A DNA stretch of 64,000 nucleotides from Benincasa hispida (lineage: Eukaryota > Streptophyta > Magnoliopsida > Cucurbitales > Cucurbitaceae): assembly GCF_009727055.1 (NCBI RefSeq), contig NC_052358.1, positions 40,215,954 through 40,279,953 on the forward strand, given 5' to 3'. Shown piece after piece: positions 35,238-47,188 of this stretch. Position numbers and translations under genes: made by a program. Position 1 is the stretch's first letter. Every line of letters starts with the position of its first letter. The notes under the pieces were generated by a model. The model was given only the letters and a program-made list of their open reading frames with translations. It had not been told where the DNA came from and ran no database searches.

Positions 35238-36900
35238 TCATGTTTTTTCTAATATAAACCTAAAGTTCAGGATTTCTACTTGTAGAGTCATTTTTAGTGT
35301 TTCTCCCCCTGAAGAAAAACTCTCCATACTTGGCATCGAAGGACTAGAACTCATAATATCAGAACCACTAATGTTTGGGAGAGATAAAGTGTCCCAAAAA
35401 TAATCTTCAAGGTTATATATCTCCCCTTGAAGAGAATTTTTGCCAAAAAAAGATTGATCTTCCAAAAAAGACACATCTATACTCTCAACATACTTTTTGG
35501 TCAAAGGATCAAAAAATTTGTAAGTCTTCTTATTGGAGACATAGCCCAAAAAAATGCATTTAGTGGCCCGAGGATCAAGTTTAGTTCGAGAAAGGGGAGA
35601 AGTATGGACATAAGTAGTACACCCAAAAGATTTAATTGGTAAATCAGAAAATGACTGTTATTAGGAAACAATTCATTAAAATTCAAAACTTTAGACAACA
35701 TTCAATTCATCAGGTATGTAGCGATAAGAACAGCATCGCTCCACAAATATTTTGGAACATTCATAGAAAACATATGGGCACAAGCAACTTCAAGTAAGTG
35801 TCTATTCTTTCGCTGAGCAATGTCATTCTGCTAAGGCATATCACGACACGTAGCTTAATGAAAAATACCCTTATCATGCTAAATATTTGTTAATTGTTCA
35901 ATGAAATATTCAATATCGTTATCAAATTGAAGAATTCAAATTTTAGTTTGAAATTAAGTCTTAATCATATTGTAAAAACGAACAAACACCTCTTTTACTT
36001 CTGACTTTTTTGTTAACAAATAAAGCCAAGTTCACCGAGTGTGATCATTTATAAAGGTAATAAATCAATGCTTACCACTATGAGTTAAGATTTTAGACGG
36101 ACCCCAAACATCAGTATGAATTAAGGAAAAAGGTGATGAAGCCTCTTACGGTTTAGACAAATAGGTGGATCGATGATGTTTGGCAAAAACGAAACTTTCA
36201 CATTGAAAAACTGAACAATCAAATCCTTTAAATAAATCTGGAAATAGATACTTTAATAAAATAAATTTGGATTCCCTAATCTATGATACCAAAGCATAAT
36301 AGTTTCTTTAACAGAAGAAAAACAAACACTAATAAAGCCTGGACTTTTTTATGACTAGTAGAAACTTAATCAAAATAGTAGAGACCATCAATCATCCTAG
36401 CACATCTAATCATCCCCTAAAGTTCTGATCTTGAAAGTTACAATGGGTTTCACAAAAGATAACACGACAGTTAGCATTCTTAAAGATTTTACTAACAGAC
36501 AACAAATTAGAAGCTAATTTTGGAACATGAAGGACAAAACGTAACACAAGTTTTGTAGTCAAAGGAATAGTTCCTTTTCATACGATAAAGGTGAAGCTAC
36601 CATCGACAATGTGAATTTTTTTCATTGCAATACACAATAGAATATGATTCAAATAAACAAGAGGAACTCGTCATATGATCAGAGGCTCCAGAATCTATAA
36701 TCCACGGAGATGAATTAAGGTAAGAGAGAGCTCGAGGATAAGTACATGATTGTGCCAAGGAAACACTAGGATTACCAGATGATGAATTGTTTTTTAGCAG
36801 CTTCAGAATTTGATCAATTTGCTCTTTATTAAATAGGCTGGAGTCAAAATTAGCATGAGAGGTATGCTGATGGGAATTTCACTCACCTTGTTTAGAATTT
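35238..36900 (-). pseudogene. Copia integrase
   Basis: The C-terminal part is clearest: LDPRATKCIFLGYVSNKKTY-like sequence, then KFFDPLTKKYVESIDVSFLE and DQSFFGKNSLQGE (35600-35400). Upstream (36850-35700), decayed integrase core fragments can be followed in changing frames, for example the parts around FHQTSCVSTPQQ-like positions. Integrase inserts the cDNA into the genome; this copy is broken. Confidence 0.65.
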
Positions 36901-36932
36901 TTCATATTTGCACGTTTTCCATGAAGTTTCCA

Positions 36933-36974
36933 ACAAGTTTCACGTGTATGTTGAGGTTTATTACAGTGGTCGCA
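36933..36974 (-). pseudogene. Gag zinc knuckle, motif intact
   Basis: The minus strand encodes CDHCNKPQHTRETC, an exact CX2CX4HX4C nucleic-acid-binding knuckle, between the gag body and the protease. Confidence 0.85.
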
Positions 36975-39430
36975 CAAGACACGAGGCTTTTCATGTGGCT
37001 TATTGGATTGATCAGAAGTCTTCATTGCAATATTTTCAGTCACCAACGCAAAGCATTCAACTGAATCAATAGGTTTTTTTGCAAATCATAACATTCCTGC
37101 GACTTTTTCCCTGCGAACTTCAGAAAAAAACATTATTAATAGTCGGAAGAGTAGGTTTTCCAATTATTCTACCTTTACTTCATCAAACTCAACATTGAGC
37201 TCGACAAGGAATTTGTAAATACGAACATCTTCAACCGTTTTCCTATAGTGCTTTTGGTCCTTTGTAGACTTTCACTCATACATATCAAAGAGGTCAAGGT
37301 CTTGCTAAATCCTTTTTAAGGAGTGAAAGTATTGTGTAAGTGAGTTAGTTCCTTGTCGTATATCACCCAATTTCAAATTCAACTTAAACACTTGTGACTA
37401 GTTGACCAAATCAAAATATATTTGAGTTACACTATTCTATAATTCTTTGGCAATAGTGTTAACATGTAGTTACATCCAATGTCTTCAACCATGGAATTGA
37501 AAAGTCAAGTCATAGCCATGGAGTTTTTCAGCGTCCCACCCGGCGAATGTAGGGTCATCAAGACTAGGGATAGTTTTTTCTTTCATGATTGATGCGTTAT
37601 TTTATGCGGTGAAATAATGAAAGGAATTGTGGTGATGGAAAATGCATTATGCAACAAGTTTTCTCAACAGAACCCAAGTATAAATCCTACTGAGTTTCCT
37701 GGTAAGCCTAGGGTCGAACTCAGGGAATAAGGAAAACAATATGCGGTGATAATTTCGAGATCACTTTGCGGTAACAAATAAATTAATGGTTTGGTTGGTT
37801 GTTTGAAGTATAAAAAGTATGCGGCGGATTTGAGAAAAGATTGATTATGCGACAGATACACTGAGTATGCAGAGGAACGGGTTGAGAAGGTCTTTAGCTA
37901 GCGTTTCCCGAGAATGCGTTCAAACTATGCGATCATGCTACACTCATGCGATAGCAAATCATTTCCCAATGCAAATGCGGTGGCTTCTAATTCTAGGACG
38001 TATGCGATGAATGCGATAATGTCTATAGAGTTTATTCCTAAGTCTCTACTTCTTGCCTATGCGATGATACAAGATGCACACAAGGACAAAGTGACCGCAT
38101 ACAATCATAACCTATCTCTAAGATGCATGCGATGCGTTAATAGCAAACAACGCTTATTCCTAAGCTCCTATCCTTGATTATGCGTTTCTAATCTGACTCT
38201 CCCAAGCCTAGATTCTAACCCGACTTTTCCAAGCCTAGATTCTATCCTTAGAATACCCTCCTGAGTATCTCTAATGGATGAATGATGCATACATAATACA
38301 AGATAATCGCATAGAATGAAGATTCTCAATTATGCTAGTTAAGTGCTTCTCAACCCATTCGACAGATTTAGCTACTCATGCGTAATGTACAGAGAGTGAA
38401 CAAAAATAAAGATGTAAATTCAATTTCTACAAATCAGTTCAGAGTACAAAATGACAATGGAAGATAAGGATAGAGAGCCTGGTATCAATTCCTTACTTCC
38501 CAAGGATTTTACACTGTTAACTCTATTCTGCTCAAAAGATGTTCCTGCTTCCACAAGAGTAGGCCCTCTCTCTGATCTCGACGCTTCCGGCACTCTTCCA
38601 ATTTCACCGGAACGATCTCTCGGTACAATCTCCCTTCACTCGCTTTCGCCTTCAAAGTAAAAGAAAACTATGAACAAGGCTACGTCTATCTATATGGAAA
38701 ATTATCTAACTGCCCGAACTATTTCACTAAAGGTGGCCTTTGGTATTTATAGAGCTTCAGGGTGAAAGGCTTCTTCTCTCTTATGATTGCACTGATGGGA
38801 TTGCATTAATTCTCTGTCTGATGGGCCGAATATTTGTCACCAAAAAGTTGAGTGTACTTGCTACAGTAGATCGTTAATGACTTGTCAACTTAATTTGGAA
38901 TCGACCATTATCAGATTTCTATCCCATCATGATTTATTACGCTTTTCACCCAGATGCGCCCACCATAATGTGTCGACTCTATGTGGCAACCTTCTTGAGC
39001 AGATATTTGCGAGCGCAAATTATCGCATAGCCTTGCGTCAACGCAATTTCTTGATGCGCTCGAACGTTAATTTCTGTGGATCGCATTTTCGCCTTGCGTC
39101 AATGCATATTCTGCACAAAAATACATAAGTTAACTGTTTTAATGTGATAGACGCATGTGATCGCAATATTGTGAACTTAATATTTTTTGACGCAATATTG
39201 TATATTTTTATCATCGCAACCCTACATTGTTTTATAAATTAGCACTGTAATAACGTGCATTTTTGCCCATTATCAATGATGTATCCAATATTCCCTTGTC
39301 CATGAATATACATCTGAAGACTTTAGGACCAACGAAGAAAATTACCCCCATTAAGTCGAAGGGTAGTTGTTTGGACAGAGGGACCGATTCAATAGATAGG
39401 ATTTTCGAAAACTTTAGCAATATGTGCCTT
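36975..39430 (-). pseudogene. Copia gag, split by a nested 1.7-kb insertion
   Basis: The N-terminal part lies at 39430-39276 and reads, across frames, FLRWSQSVQMYIHGQG-like sequence (LNGNNFLRWSQS type). The remainder begins at 37590 with KEKTIPSLDDPTFAGWDAEK and continues toward 36975. Removing 37591-39275 and one copy of ATGAT restores continuity at GYIMKEKTIP. The element therefore was already in place when the nested sequence arrived. Confidence 0.75.
37591..39275. repeat. TG...CA repeat S1 (probable solo LTR), 1685 bp
   Basis: It starts TGATGCGTTATTTTATGCGG and ends GCCCATTATCA, with the 5-bp duplication ATGAT at 37586-37590 and 39276-39280. TG...CA ends with a 5-bp duplication fit an LTR. 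It shares CGAACTCAGGGAAT, CTGACTCTCCCAAGCCTAG and the end ATAACGTGCATTT...GCCC with the copies at 44010 and 55138. No internal coding region is present, so it is read as a solo LTR. Orientation is uncertain; the reverse strand carries the phrase TTCCCTGAGTTCGACCC, seen near the ends of many plant gypsy LTRs. Confidence 0.65.
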
Positions 39431-39903
39431 AGTGTTCAACATATTGTTGAAGAAGCAACCCCCTCCCCCTCTTCCCCCCCCCAAAAAAAGTAGATCTAGA
39501 AAAAACACACCAAACAGAGGCCGAACAAGTATCAAATAGAAGTTCAACATAATGGAAAGATCTGGAAAAAACACACCAAATAATGGCTGAGTGGCAGCGA
39601 TAGACAGCGGCGGCACTGACCGGCGGAGGACGACAACAGGTGGCACTACACAACGGGAAAGATAGGCAGTGATGACTACCTGCAAACAAGTAACAAACCT
39701 AAAAAATCACGACCAAAACGGGTTGAGACGAACCGCGAGACTGAGATATGGCATCTGATGGAGGGGCGATCAACCAACGATAGAGAGCACAACATTCAAC
39801 GATGAAGCAACAGAGAATGACCGGTGCTGGGATATGACGACTGGCGTCGACGGCGATAAAAAAAATAGGGTTTTAGGGTAAAAAAAAAAAAAACAAAAAC
39901 TTT

Positions 39904-39920
39904 GCAACTCTAATACCAAG
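39904..39920 (-). other. Primer-binding site of the short-LTR copia element
   Basis: The minus strand reads CTTGGTATTAGAGTTGC next to the 5' LTR, one base from the TTGGTATCAGAG consensus complementary to initiator tRNA-Met. Confidence 0.8.
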
Positions 39921-40074
39921 TAGAAAAATATAATTTTATGTCTTATTTCTCTTAGGAAGAAACGGCTTCTTAAATAGAAGAAATACCCAAGTACACATAA
40001 GGAAAGATTAAAAGACAGCAAATATAATACAATAAATACAATATAAAATTTCACAATAAAGGAAATAATCAACA
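39921..40074 (-). repeat. 5' LTR of the short-LTR copia element
   Basis: The minus strand begins TGTTGATTATTTCCTTTATT and runs 154 bp to the primer-binding site. It is about 90% alike to 33286-33393 over the shared part, by eye. Confidence 0.8.
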
Positions 40075-40707
40075 TTACCATCTCAATAAATACCAACACT
40101 ATCTACAACTTTATTAGATCAAGGAGCAGCAATAAGGATATCCTCTTCATCATCAGAATGAATGAAGTGGGGAGAATTCTCTAATGTCGGATCGCTGGAA
40201 TCAATGTCAGCTTCAAATTCATCAACATTTTTTACATTCTCAAGAGCCACAAAGTTCAATAAATCAGCATTATCATGATTTTGGTCAGGTAAAATGGAAG
40301 ACTCATACAGAGTCTTGACATTTTCTTTAACATTTTGAGCCTTGTCACTAGACTCGATGCCAATAACAGTTGAAACCATAGGAACGCTTTGTGAACCGAT
40401 AACATCGAGTACAAAGGAGGCAAAAACAATATTCTCAACCATAAACTTCAAAATAGTTTCATCCAAAGTATTTACATCTATATCTCCTTCTACGTCCGTG
40501 GCAATTTCAACATTATCATGAACCAACATTACAATTGAAGAAGGGATAGAAAATTTCTCAGATTCGTGACAATCAGAAATAACAAAATTAGAACACAACT
40601 TAGGAGCGGGAGTCTGAACAGCCGTATTAGCAAGTACAAAACTAGATTCATGAATAACATCATCAACTAAACTACCTTTGGAAACCCTAGCATCTACGTG
40701 AGTTTCT
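40075..40707 (-). pseudogene. Unrecognised acidic coding fragment (part 2 of a split frame)
   Basis: The minus strand is open from 40707 to about 40120 and reads ETHVDARVSKGSLVDDVIHE, then VLANTAVQTPAPKLCSNFVI and on to an acidic end (ENSPHFIHSDDEEDILIAAP). It is hydrophilic, with no membrane segment and no motif I recognise. Codon use looks genuine and the frame is long for this AT-rich DNA. It is probably the disordered region of a TE-linked protein (for example an envelope-like or plant-mobile-domain type), but this is a guess. It is separated from 42669-43021 by a solo LTR. Confidence 0.45.
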
Positions 40708-42668
40708 TGTTGAGTTAATGCCCTAAATCTCGCGGGTCTTTTAGTTTGTAATTGTATCGTACAAACATTTTATTTATTTAACAAAATCTAAATATTTTAT
40801 TTTACATTTAGTAGCAATAACCCAAAAAACCAATAAACAAAGATCCAAGGTTATCTTGTGTAGCTTAAACATGTATGTGGAGAAAGACAGGTGGATCGTG
40901 TTTAAATGATACCTTGAACGGTCTGTAGTAGATGGATAATGTTGGATACCTTATCCTAGAGACACTACGAATATGACCCGTTTTGTAGATGTTTCAATTG
41001 TTGTAAAGTTCTACAAATGATCTAATCCTGATCATTCATATAGAGACATGTGCGCGAGAGTGCTCTATACAAAAGAATTTGTATAAGACTGAACCATGAA
41101 ATGAATAGTCTCATTATATTATGTCGTTAATAGTAGAGACTTACATTTAACAAGGATTACCATAGGTGATATGACCTGAATCTTGAGTGAGTTATGAACT
41201 CCTACCTATGAAGGCGGTTCTTTGATTTATATGAGTGAGAGTGGCCATTTTGCTGACTCAATATGCCTACCATTTTGGGGATTTTTCTTATTAGGGAGCT
41301 GGGAACACAACTACATAAGACGAAATTCACTTCTTCCCTAATGTCGAGGTAAATAGATAAATTGCTCCCTTAAAAGCCGATTTTGAGGCTTGACTAATAT
41401 GGCACCACACCCTCTCTAGGCTTGAGAAAGGTCTGGTCATAGTCGGACTATGACTTCTTGTTCATTAGAGGGTTTAGTGGTACTTAAGAAGTTTGATATA
41501 AGTACAGGGCCAAACGGCAATTTTGGGCCAACTGTACTTACGAGCAATTTGTGAAGGGTCATTGTACTGTTGACTGGTTATATCCAATGGACACAGAAAT
41601 ATATTTATAGTGCAGAGAGTGTAACTGTCAGTCGTTAGTGGAGTGATCGACAATTAGTGGAAGTTGATTAATTTAATTAAGGGAGTTTAATTAATTGATC
41701 ATGACCATTAGAGCTTCAATCTTTAGGTTCATAAGGTCCCCTCTATAGCTCGACTGGGATTATTGAGAATTGGATTAATTTGAATTGTTCAAATTAATTG
41801 AAGGATTAATTATATATGATATAATTAATTAAAATTAATTATATGTGATATAATTAATATAATGTATTTGATACATTATAATATAAAGTTTATTTGAGAG
41901 GATACAAAGACTTGAATATGATTCAAATATTAATTATATGAATTGGATTCATATAATTGTATTTAATGTAAATTAGATTTATATTAAATACTATACATTA
42001 TTGAGAGAAGTACAAACTAGATGTTATGTTGTATTTGATATGATATAAACCATAGGTTATGTATTATATTTTGATGTAACATATAATTACATAATAAATT
42101 AGTTATTATATTTTTATTTAAATTAAAGTTTAGTTTTAATTTAAGTTTAAATTAAAGGGGGGAGTTATTAAAATAACTTCCATCCCTTTTTTTCTCTCCA
42201 ATTCTACGTATGATTATGGGTGGTTAGGAGAGATAAAAATCTTCTTCCTTTTACTTCTTACGCAGATGGTTGAGATTTTTCCCAATAACACATAGAAGAT
42301 CTCTCCGTACCATTTCTCTCTCAAGTTTTTTTCCCTTTCCCAAAAGTTTATCAAAGAAGTCCACAACTCTCTCTGTAATTATCAACCCTTATAGAGAATA
42401 TAGAAGGTTCTTTTGTGGTGATGGCCATTCTAGGTTACTAATCTTGTTCGTGATCAAAAGGGGAATTTGTGGTTATTCGCGAGGAATTCAGAAGATTCTT
42501 TTGGCTTTAAGGATAAGTGTGACTAACCCTAAATCCCTTTTGTTTAGTTTTAAAGCATGGTGTAATTTTTTATTATAATGCATAACTAGGTTTCTCTGTG
42601 TTTTAATTTTCTGTGAAATTAAATATTGGGACCGATCCCGTTTCCAAATCGAACTTCACAGTCTTTCA
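40708..42668 (+). repeat. Solo copia LTR
   Basis: It starts TGTTGAGTTAATGCCCTAAA and ends CACAGTCTTTCA. Neither a PBS nor copia coding sequence follows. Flanks TTTCT (40703-40707) and CTTCT (42669-42673) agree at four of five bases, a likely aged target duplication. At 1961 bp it belongs to the same LTR family as 5341-7171. It arises when two LTRs recombine and the body is lost. Confidence 0.8.
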
Positions 42669-43021
42669 CTTCTAGAGAAGGTCAACAATCACTTTAGGGT
42701 TTATAGGCATGCGATATAATCATGCATATGATCAGACTCACCACTAGAAGAGCCCCAATTAAATCAACCAATGTTAAGGATGATAAACATACCTTTTCTT
42801 TCTATTTAGTTTCAGATGGTTGACGGGGTCCAGAACATTTTCTTTTTGTTGAGGAAGGTGGAACTCCAACTTCCTTAATTTCAACATAAAAACCCCGCAG
42901 ACAAACAACATATTTGTTTGAAGAGGACGGTGGAACTTCATCAATAACATGCATCTTGCCCTTAGTTTTTTCTTTGTATCTTATCATTTTGTTGTCAGAT
43001 AATGTCCCTTGGTGAGTACTC
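42669..43021 (-). pseudogene. Unrecognised coding fragment (part 1 of a split frame)
   Basis: The minus strand, just inside the LTR end at 43022, reads STHQGTLSDNKMIRYKEKTK and GKMHVIDEVPPSSSNKYVVC, then GVPPSSTKRKCSGPRQPSETK and a stop at 42802. The methionine and first residues before STHQ belong to the neighbouring LTR, so that apparent start is false. It may be the same gene as 40075-40707, interrupted by the solo LTR and perhaps an intron. The function is not recognised. Confidence 0.4.
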
Positions 43022-46000
43022 TGAAGAACTGTGAGATCCATAGTGGAAGCAGTGATCTTTCCCAATTTTCAAATTTTACAGTAATTAAAATACACAGAAG
43101 ACAATTATGAAAAAAAAATAAATTTTATAGCATACTATTAGAAATGAGGAATTAGAGTTTCAAGAATTAACTTACCATTGAAGAACAAATTCTTTACGAA
43201 TTCCCTTAATTTGGTCACGAATTCTCCATGTTAGAACTCAAACAAAACCGAACCTCAAATGGCCACCATTAAGAGGTAATCCTCTGTATTCTTTTTAGGG
43301 TGAGAATTAGAGAGAGAGATGTGGGCTTCTCTGATTTTTTGAAGAGGGAGAAGATTTGAGAAGGAAACAGTTTTCTTTGTATGCTTTTCACTGGAGATCA
43401 AGAATCATGAACACCACACCCTCTGCATGAAAAGCCAGGAAGAAAATAATCTTGCACCTGACACGTATCTGTTAAGAAAGAAAACAGGGGAGGGAGTTTT
43501 GTAACTCCATCCTTAATTAAATTCAAAGTAAATGAAAACTATATTAATTTAATTATATAATAATATAATAATCATTTTATTATATAATATATTTATTGTA
43601 CTATATGTTATATCTGATATAACATTTAATCAATAGTTTATATTATAATAAATATTATATAACCTATAGTTTAAAATTCTCTCATGAACTTATAGCTTTT
43701 TTTAATGTGAACAAAAATTCTTATTAAATTTAATTATATGAATCCAATTCATATAATTAGCATTTGAATCATATTCAAATATTTATTTCCTCTCAAAATA
43801 AACTTTATATTATAATGCATCAAATATACATATACTTAATTTAAATTAATTATATCAAATTAAACTCCTTTAATTAAATTACCAAACATCCATTATCTAC
43901 CGGTCGCTCCACTTAAGATCGACAGTTGCACTCTTCCCACTAAAAATATATTTCTGTGTCCATTGGATATAATTAATCAACAATGCGATGACTAATTATT
44001 TCTTTGACCTGATGGGTAGAAAAATGAAGTAAATATGCATTCATTGTTCGTTCTCCATGCGTCGCTGATCATGCGTTGGACTAAAGGGTATGCAATATGC
44101 GTCTAAGAATCTATGCAATGACCATGCGTTCCTGCTACAAGTTTTCTTGCTCTCTCGCCAAGTATAACGAGATCGCAAGTTTCTTGAGGTGATCCGAGGT
44201 CGAACTTAGGGACTTGTAGCTAAAATGATATGAGGTAATGTGTTTGCAGCGAAGAATAAAAGAATATTGAAGGTTAAGGGTTACGCTACTCCTACTCCTA
44301 ACTAAACAGATTAAGCAATGGAAGTATGACTATGAGAGTTAGAGACACGGCAACTGTTAAGCGTAAAAAGATGCATGGGAAAATAGATAAAATGGTGGGG
44401 ATGACTTCACTGTATCAATAAGCTTAATCACAAGGGTAACCCCAGCCAAGGTAAGCTATGCGATTATGCTATACACACTTGATGAAGACGCATGCGATGT
44501 ATATGTGATAGTGCCGAGAGGACTTATGTCTAAGCCTCTATTCTTGCTTACGTGCTCCACATATAAACAAGATGACCGCATACCACCGTATCCTACTTCT
44601 GGACGCATGTGATGTGACCGCATACTCTCATATCCTATCTATAGGGTGCATACGCTGTGTAATAGCAAACAAAACTTATTCTTAAGCTTTTATTCTTGCT
44701 TATGCGTTCCAATCTGACTCTCTCAAGACTAGATCTAGTTTTTAGACTACTCTCCGAAGTATGCCCAAATGATGAATGTTGTGCTCATAAGACAAGGTAA
44801 TCACATAAAGCATGGTTGACATAAGATTATTCCTATCTCTAGGAACACTGCTTATTTTGCTTAATGCGTTCCACTACTTACCCTCTCAGATAGTTAGTCG
44901 CTGCTGATCAGCTCACAGACAAGCATTTCTACAGCCTCATATTAAGCAAATAGGATTTTCTCACAACACTCGCACAACGCACACCTCTCAGTGGTTTGCT
45001 ACATGCTTCATATGTCTATGCCGCATGATTAAGTATGTGATACTCTAGCAATCTTACTTAGTTGTTGCAATGAAAGTAAAGGATGATAAGAAGAGGTAAA
45101 TGAAGATGGAATTGAAGAAATTAGAGAATTTCATTGATCACAAAATGTATTAATCTCTTAAGCCACCATATAATACTATACAGAGATAGAAGAGATATGG
45201 AGGGCCAGATGGACAATGTCTTGCTTCCATCAGATGTGTGTCAAGGTTGCCAATGGTGCCATGGATTGACTGGGAGTAGAATCTCTCGAGATCTATCTCC
45301 AATGAAGCTCCGGTCGTCACTCGGAATGGATGGAGGAATGAAGAACTCTCAAGAATATCTTCTCACGCTTTTGTCTGGATCACAAGGATCTGCCCTAAGG
45401 CAGACACTCAGATGATCTCAAGTTATGCTCTAATGCTTCTATTTCTAGAGCTCGATCACCGACAGCATTAATGGTCCTTCTCTGAAATTTTTGCTGCTAA
45501 CGGCATGATGGACCTACTCTAAATCTCTGCTACTAATGGCGTGGTAGGTAAAATGTCAGCATCAACTTTGGATACTCCAAAGGTATACGTTCATGCTTGG
45601 TTTCCGAAGTATCATCACATTACACCACCTTACGTTCATCCCTCTATTATGGTTATTACTCTGTAGCCGCAACCTCTATGCGATGGACGCATGCGATTAA
45701 TGGTCGCAACATCCATGCATCGAACGTATGTGATCGCCTCTGCGATGGCGAGATTCACCGCATGCGATCAATTCCTGCATTAGCTACAATAATAGACAAT
45801 TGGACGTAAAATAACGCATAATGGTGGGTTAGCCGAGATTTTCCTTCCTAGTCGACGCAAGCTCACTTCCTCATGAATTCTTAGTATAATCGACGCATAT
45901 TCTACTCAACAGCCCTCATAATTCTAAATAACAAGCCTATAATAACGTACATTTCTGCCCGTCATTATGACCCTTCACAAATTACTCGTAATTACAGCTA

Positions 46001-46821
46001 GGCCAAAATGACCGTTTTGCCCCTGTAGTTACATCTAACTTTTTAAGTACCACTGATCCCTCTAATGAACAATAAGTCAAAGTCTAACTATGACCAAACC
46101 TCTCTCCGGCCAAGAGAGGGTGTGCTGCACCATTATTTAAGCCCAAGAATCACCCCTCAAGGGAGAAATTTATCTACTTACGCCGACATTAAGGAAGGAG
46201 TGAATTCTGTCTTATGTAGTTGTGTTCTCAGCTCCCTAATCAGACGAATCTCCGAAATGGTAGGTATATTAGGTCGGCGATCTGGCCACTCTCACTCAAA
46301 GAAATCAAAGGACTGCCTTCATAAGCAAGAGTTCAAAAGTCACCAGGATTCTGGTTCGTATCACCTATGGTCATCTTGGGTTAAATGTAAGTTTCTACTA
46401 TTAAGGATATTATATGATTAAACTATTCATTTCGTGGATCAGTCTTATACAAACTATTTTGTATTGAACACCCTCACTCACATGTCTCTACATGAAAGAT
46501 CAGGACCATATCATTTGTACCATTTTACAATTGTAACATCTACAAAGCGGGTCGTATTCGTAGTACCACCAGGATAAGGTACCCACCCTTATCCGGTACT
46601 ATAGACCATTTAGGTTATCACTTATACATGATCCACCTATATGTCTCTACATACATGTTTAAGTTACAGAAGATAATCTTGGACATTAGATTATTTGTTT
46701 TGTAGGTTAATGATACTAAATGTCGAATAAAATACCTCATATTTTATAAAGTAAATAAATCGTTTGTACAATATAATTACAAACTACGAGACCTATAAGA
46801 TTTAGAGCATCAACCTCAACA
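43022..46821 (-). repeat. 3' LTR of an older minus-strand copia, with a nested insertion
   Basis: The minus strand starts TGTTGAGGTTGATGCTCTAA at 46821, just after a polypurine tract (AAGTGGAAGAT), and ends CACAGTTCTTCA at 43022. Without the insertion 44010-45967 it is about 1.84 kb, like 5341-7171. It lacks the CGATCG motif array found in 57369-59506 and 47189-48351, so it belongs to a different subfamily from the large element next to it. Confidence 0.75.
44010..45967. repeat. TG...-type repeat S2 (probable solo LTR), ~1958 bp
   Basis: It starts TGATGGGTAGAAAAATGAAG and ends near TTTCTGCCCGTCA. It shares the GAGGTCGAACTTAGGGAC and CTGACTCTCTCAAGACTAG phrases with S1 and S3. TGACC occurs at 44005-44009 and 45968-45972 as a candidate duplication, but then three extra bases follow the terminal CA, so the right edge is uncertain by a few bases. 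It sits inside the LTR 43022-46821. Confidence 0.6.
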
Positions 46822-47188
46822 ATCTTCCACTTGTCCTAAAGCTGGTGAGGTGTACATCATAAAAGTCATACTACTATAAAAGTACACAACACAAGAAACT
46901 AGGGCATAATACGCACCTGGTACAAAATCTCCCACTTGCCCTAGACTAGATGTGGCATCTTCCATAGACCCATACTCTGCAGGTGACTCTCAAATATCTT
47001 AGCCGTGAGGTCCTTTGTAAATGGAATAGCAATGTTGTGCGCTAAAGATATCCATGTGACGATCACGTCCCCTTGATGCACAATCACTTGAATGAGATGA
47101 TGCATCCGTTCTATGTGCTTCCCGTACTTGTGGCTCCTAGGCTCTCGGGAATTTTACCATAGCACCACTATTATCACAATAAAGGGTG
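46822..47188 (-). pseudogene. RNase H tail of the older copia element
   Basis: The minus strand from 47188 reads TLYCDNSGAMVKFPRA and then, in other frames, pieces equal to HIERMHHLIQVIVHQGDVIV-like and FTKDLTAKIFESHLQSMGL-like copia endings. A stop (TAG) follows FPRA. A doubled polypurine phrase (GGGCAAGTGGGAGAT near 46935 and ACAAGTGGAAGAT near 46825) leads into the LTR at 46821. Confidence 0.7.

Larger units (their letters stand above)
33286..40074 (-). mobile_element. Copia retrotransposon with short LTRs, nearly complete but decayed
   Basis: Read from high to low coordinates: 5' LTR (39921-40074), PBS (39904-39920), gag with a perfect zinc knuckle, integrase, RT with an intact YVDD box, RNase H, and 3' LTR (33286-33393). 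The LTRs are only about 110-154 bp, unlike the 1.8-2.1 kb LTRs of the other copia elements here, so it is another lineage. The 1.7-kb sequence 37591-39275 has inserted into its gag. Flanks are ATCAA on the left and TTACC on the right, so no target duplication is visible. Confidence 0.8.

Noticed and set aside
42802..43065. Methionine start MDLTVLQ of an 87-residue minus-strand frame
   Set aside because: The first residues lie inside the copia LTR end (43022 upward), so the start codon is accidental; only the part from STHQ on could be older coding sequence.
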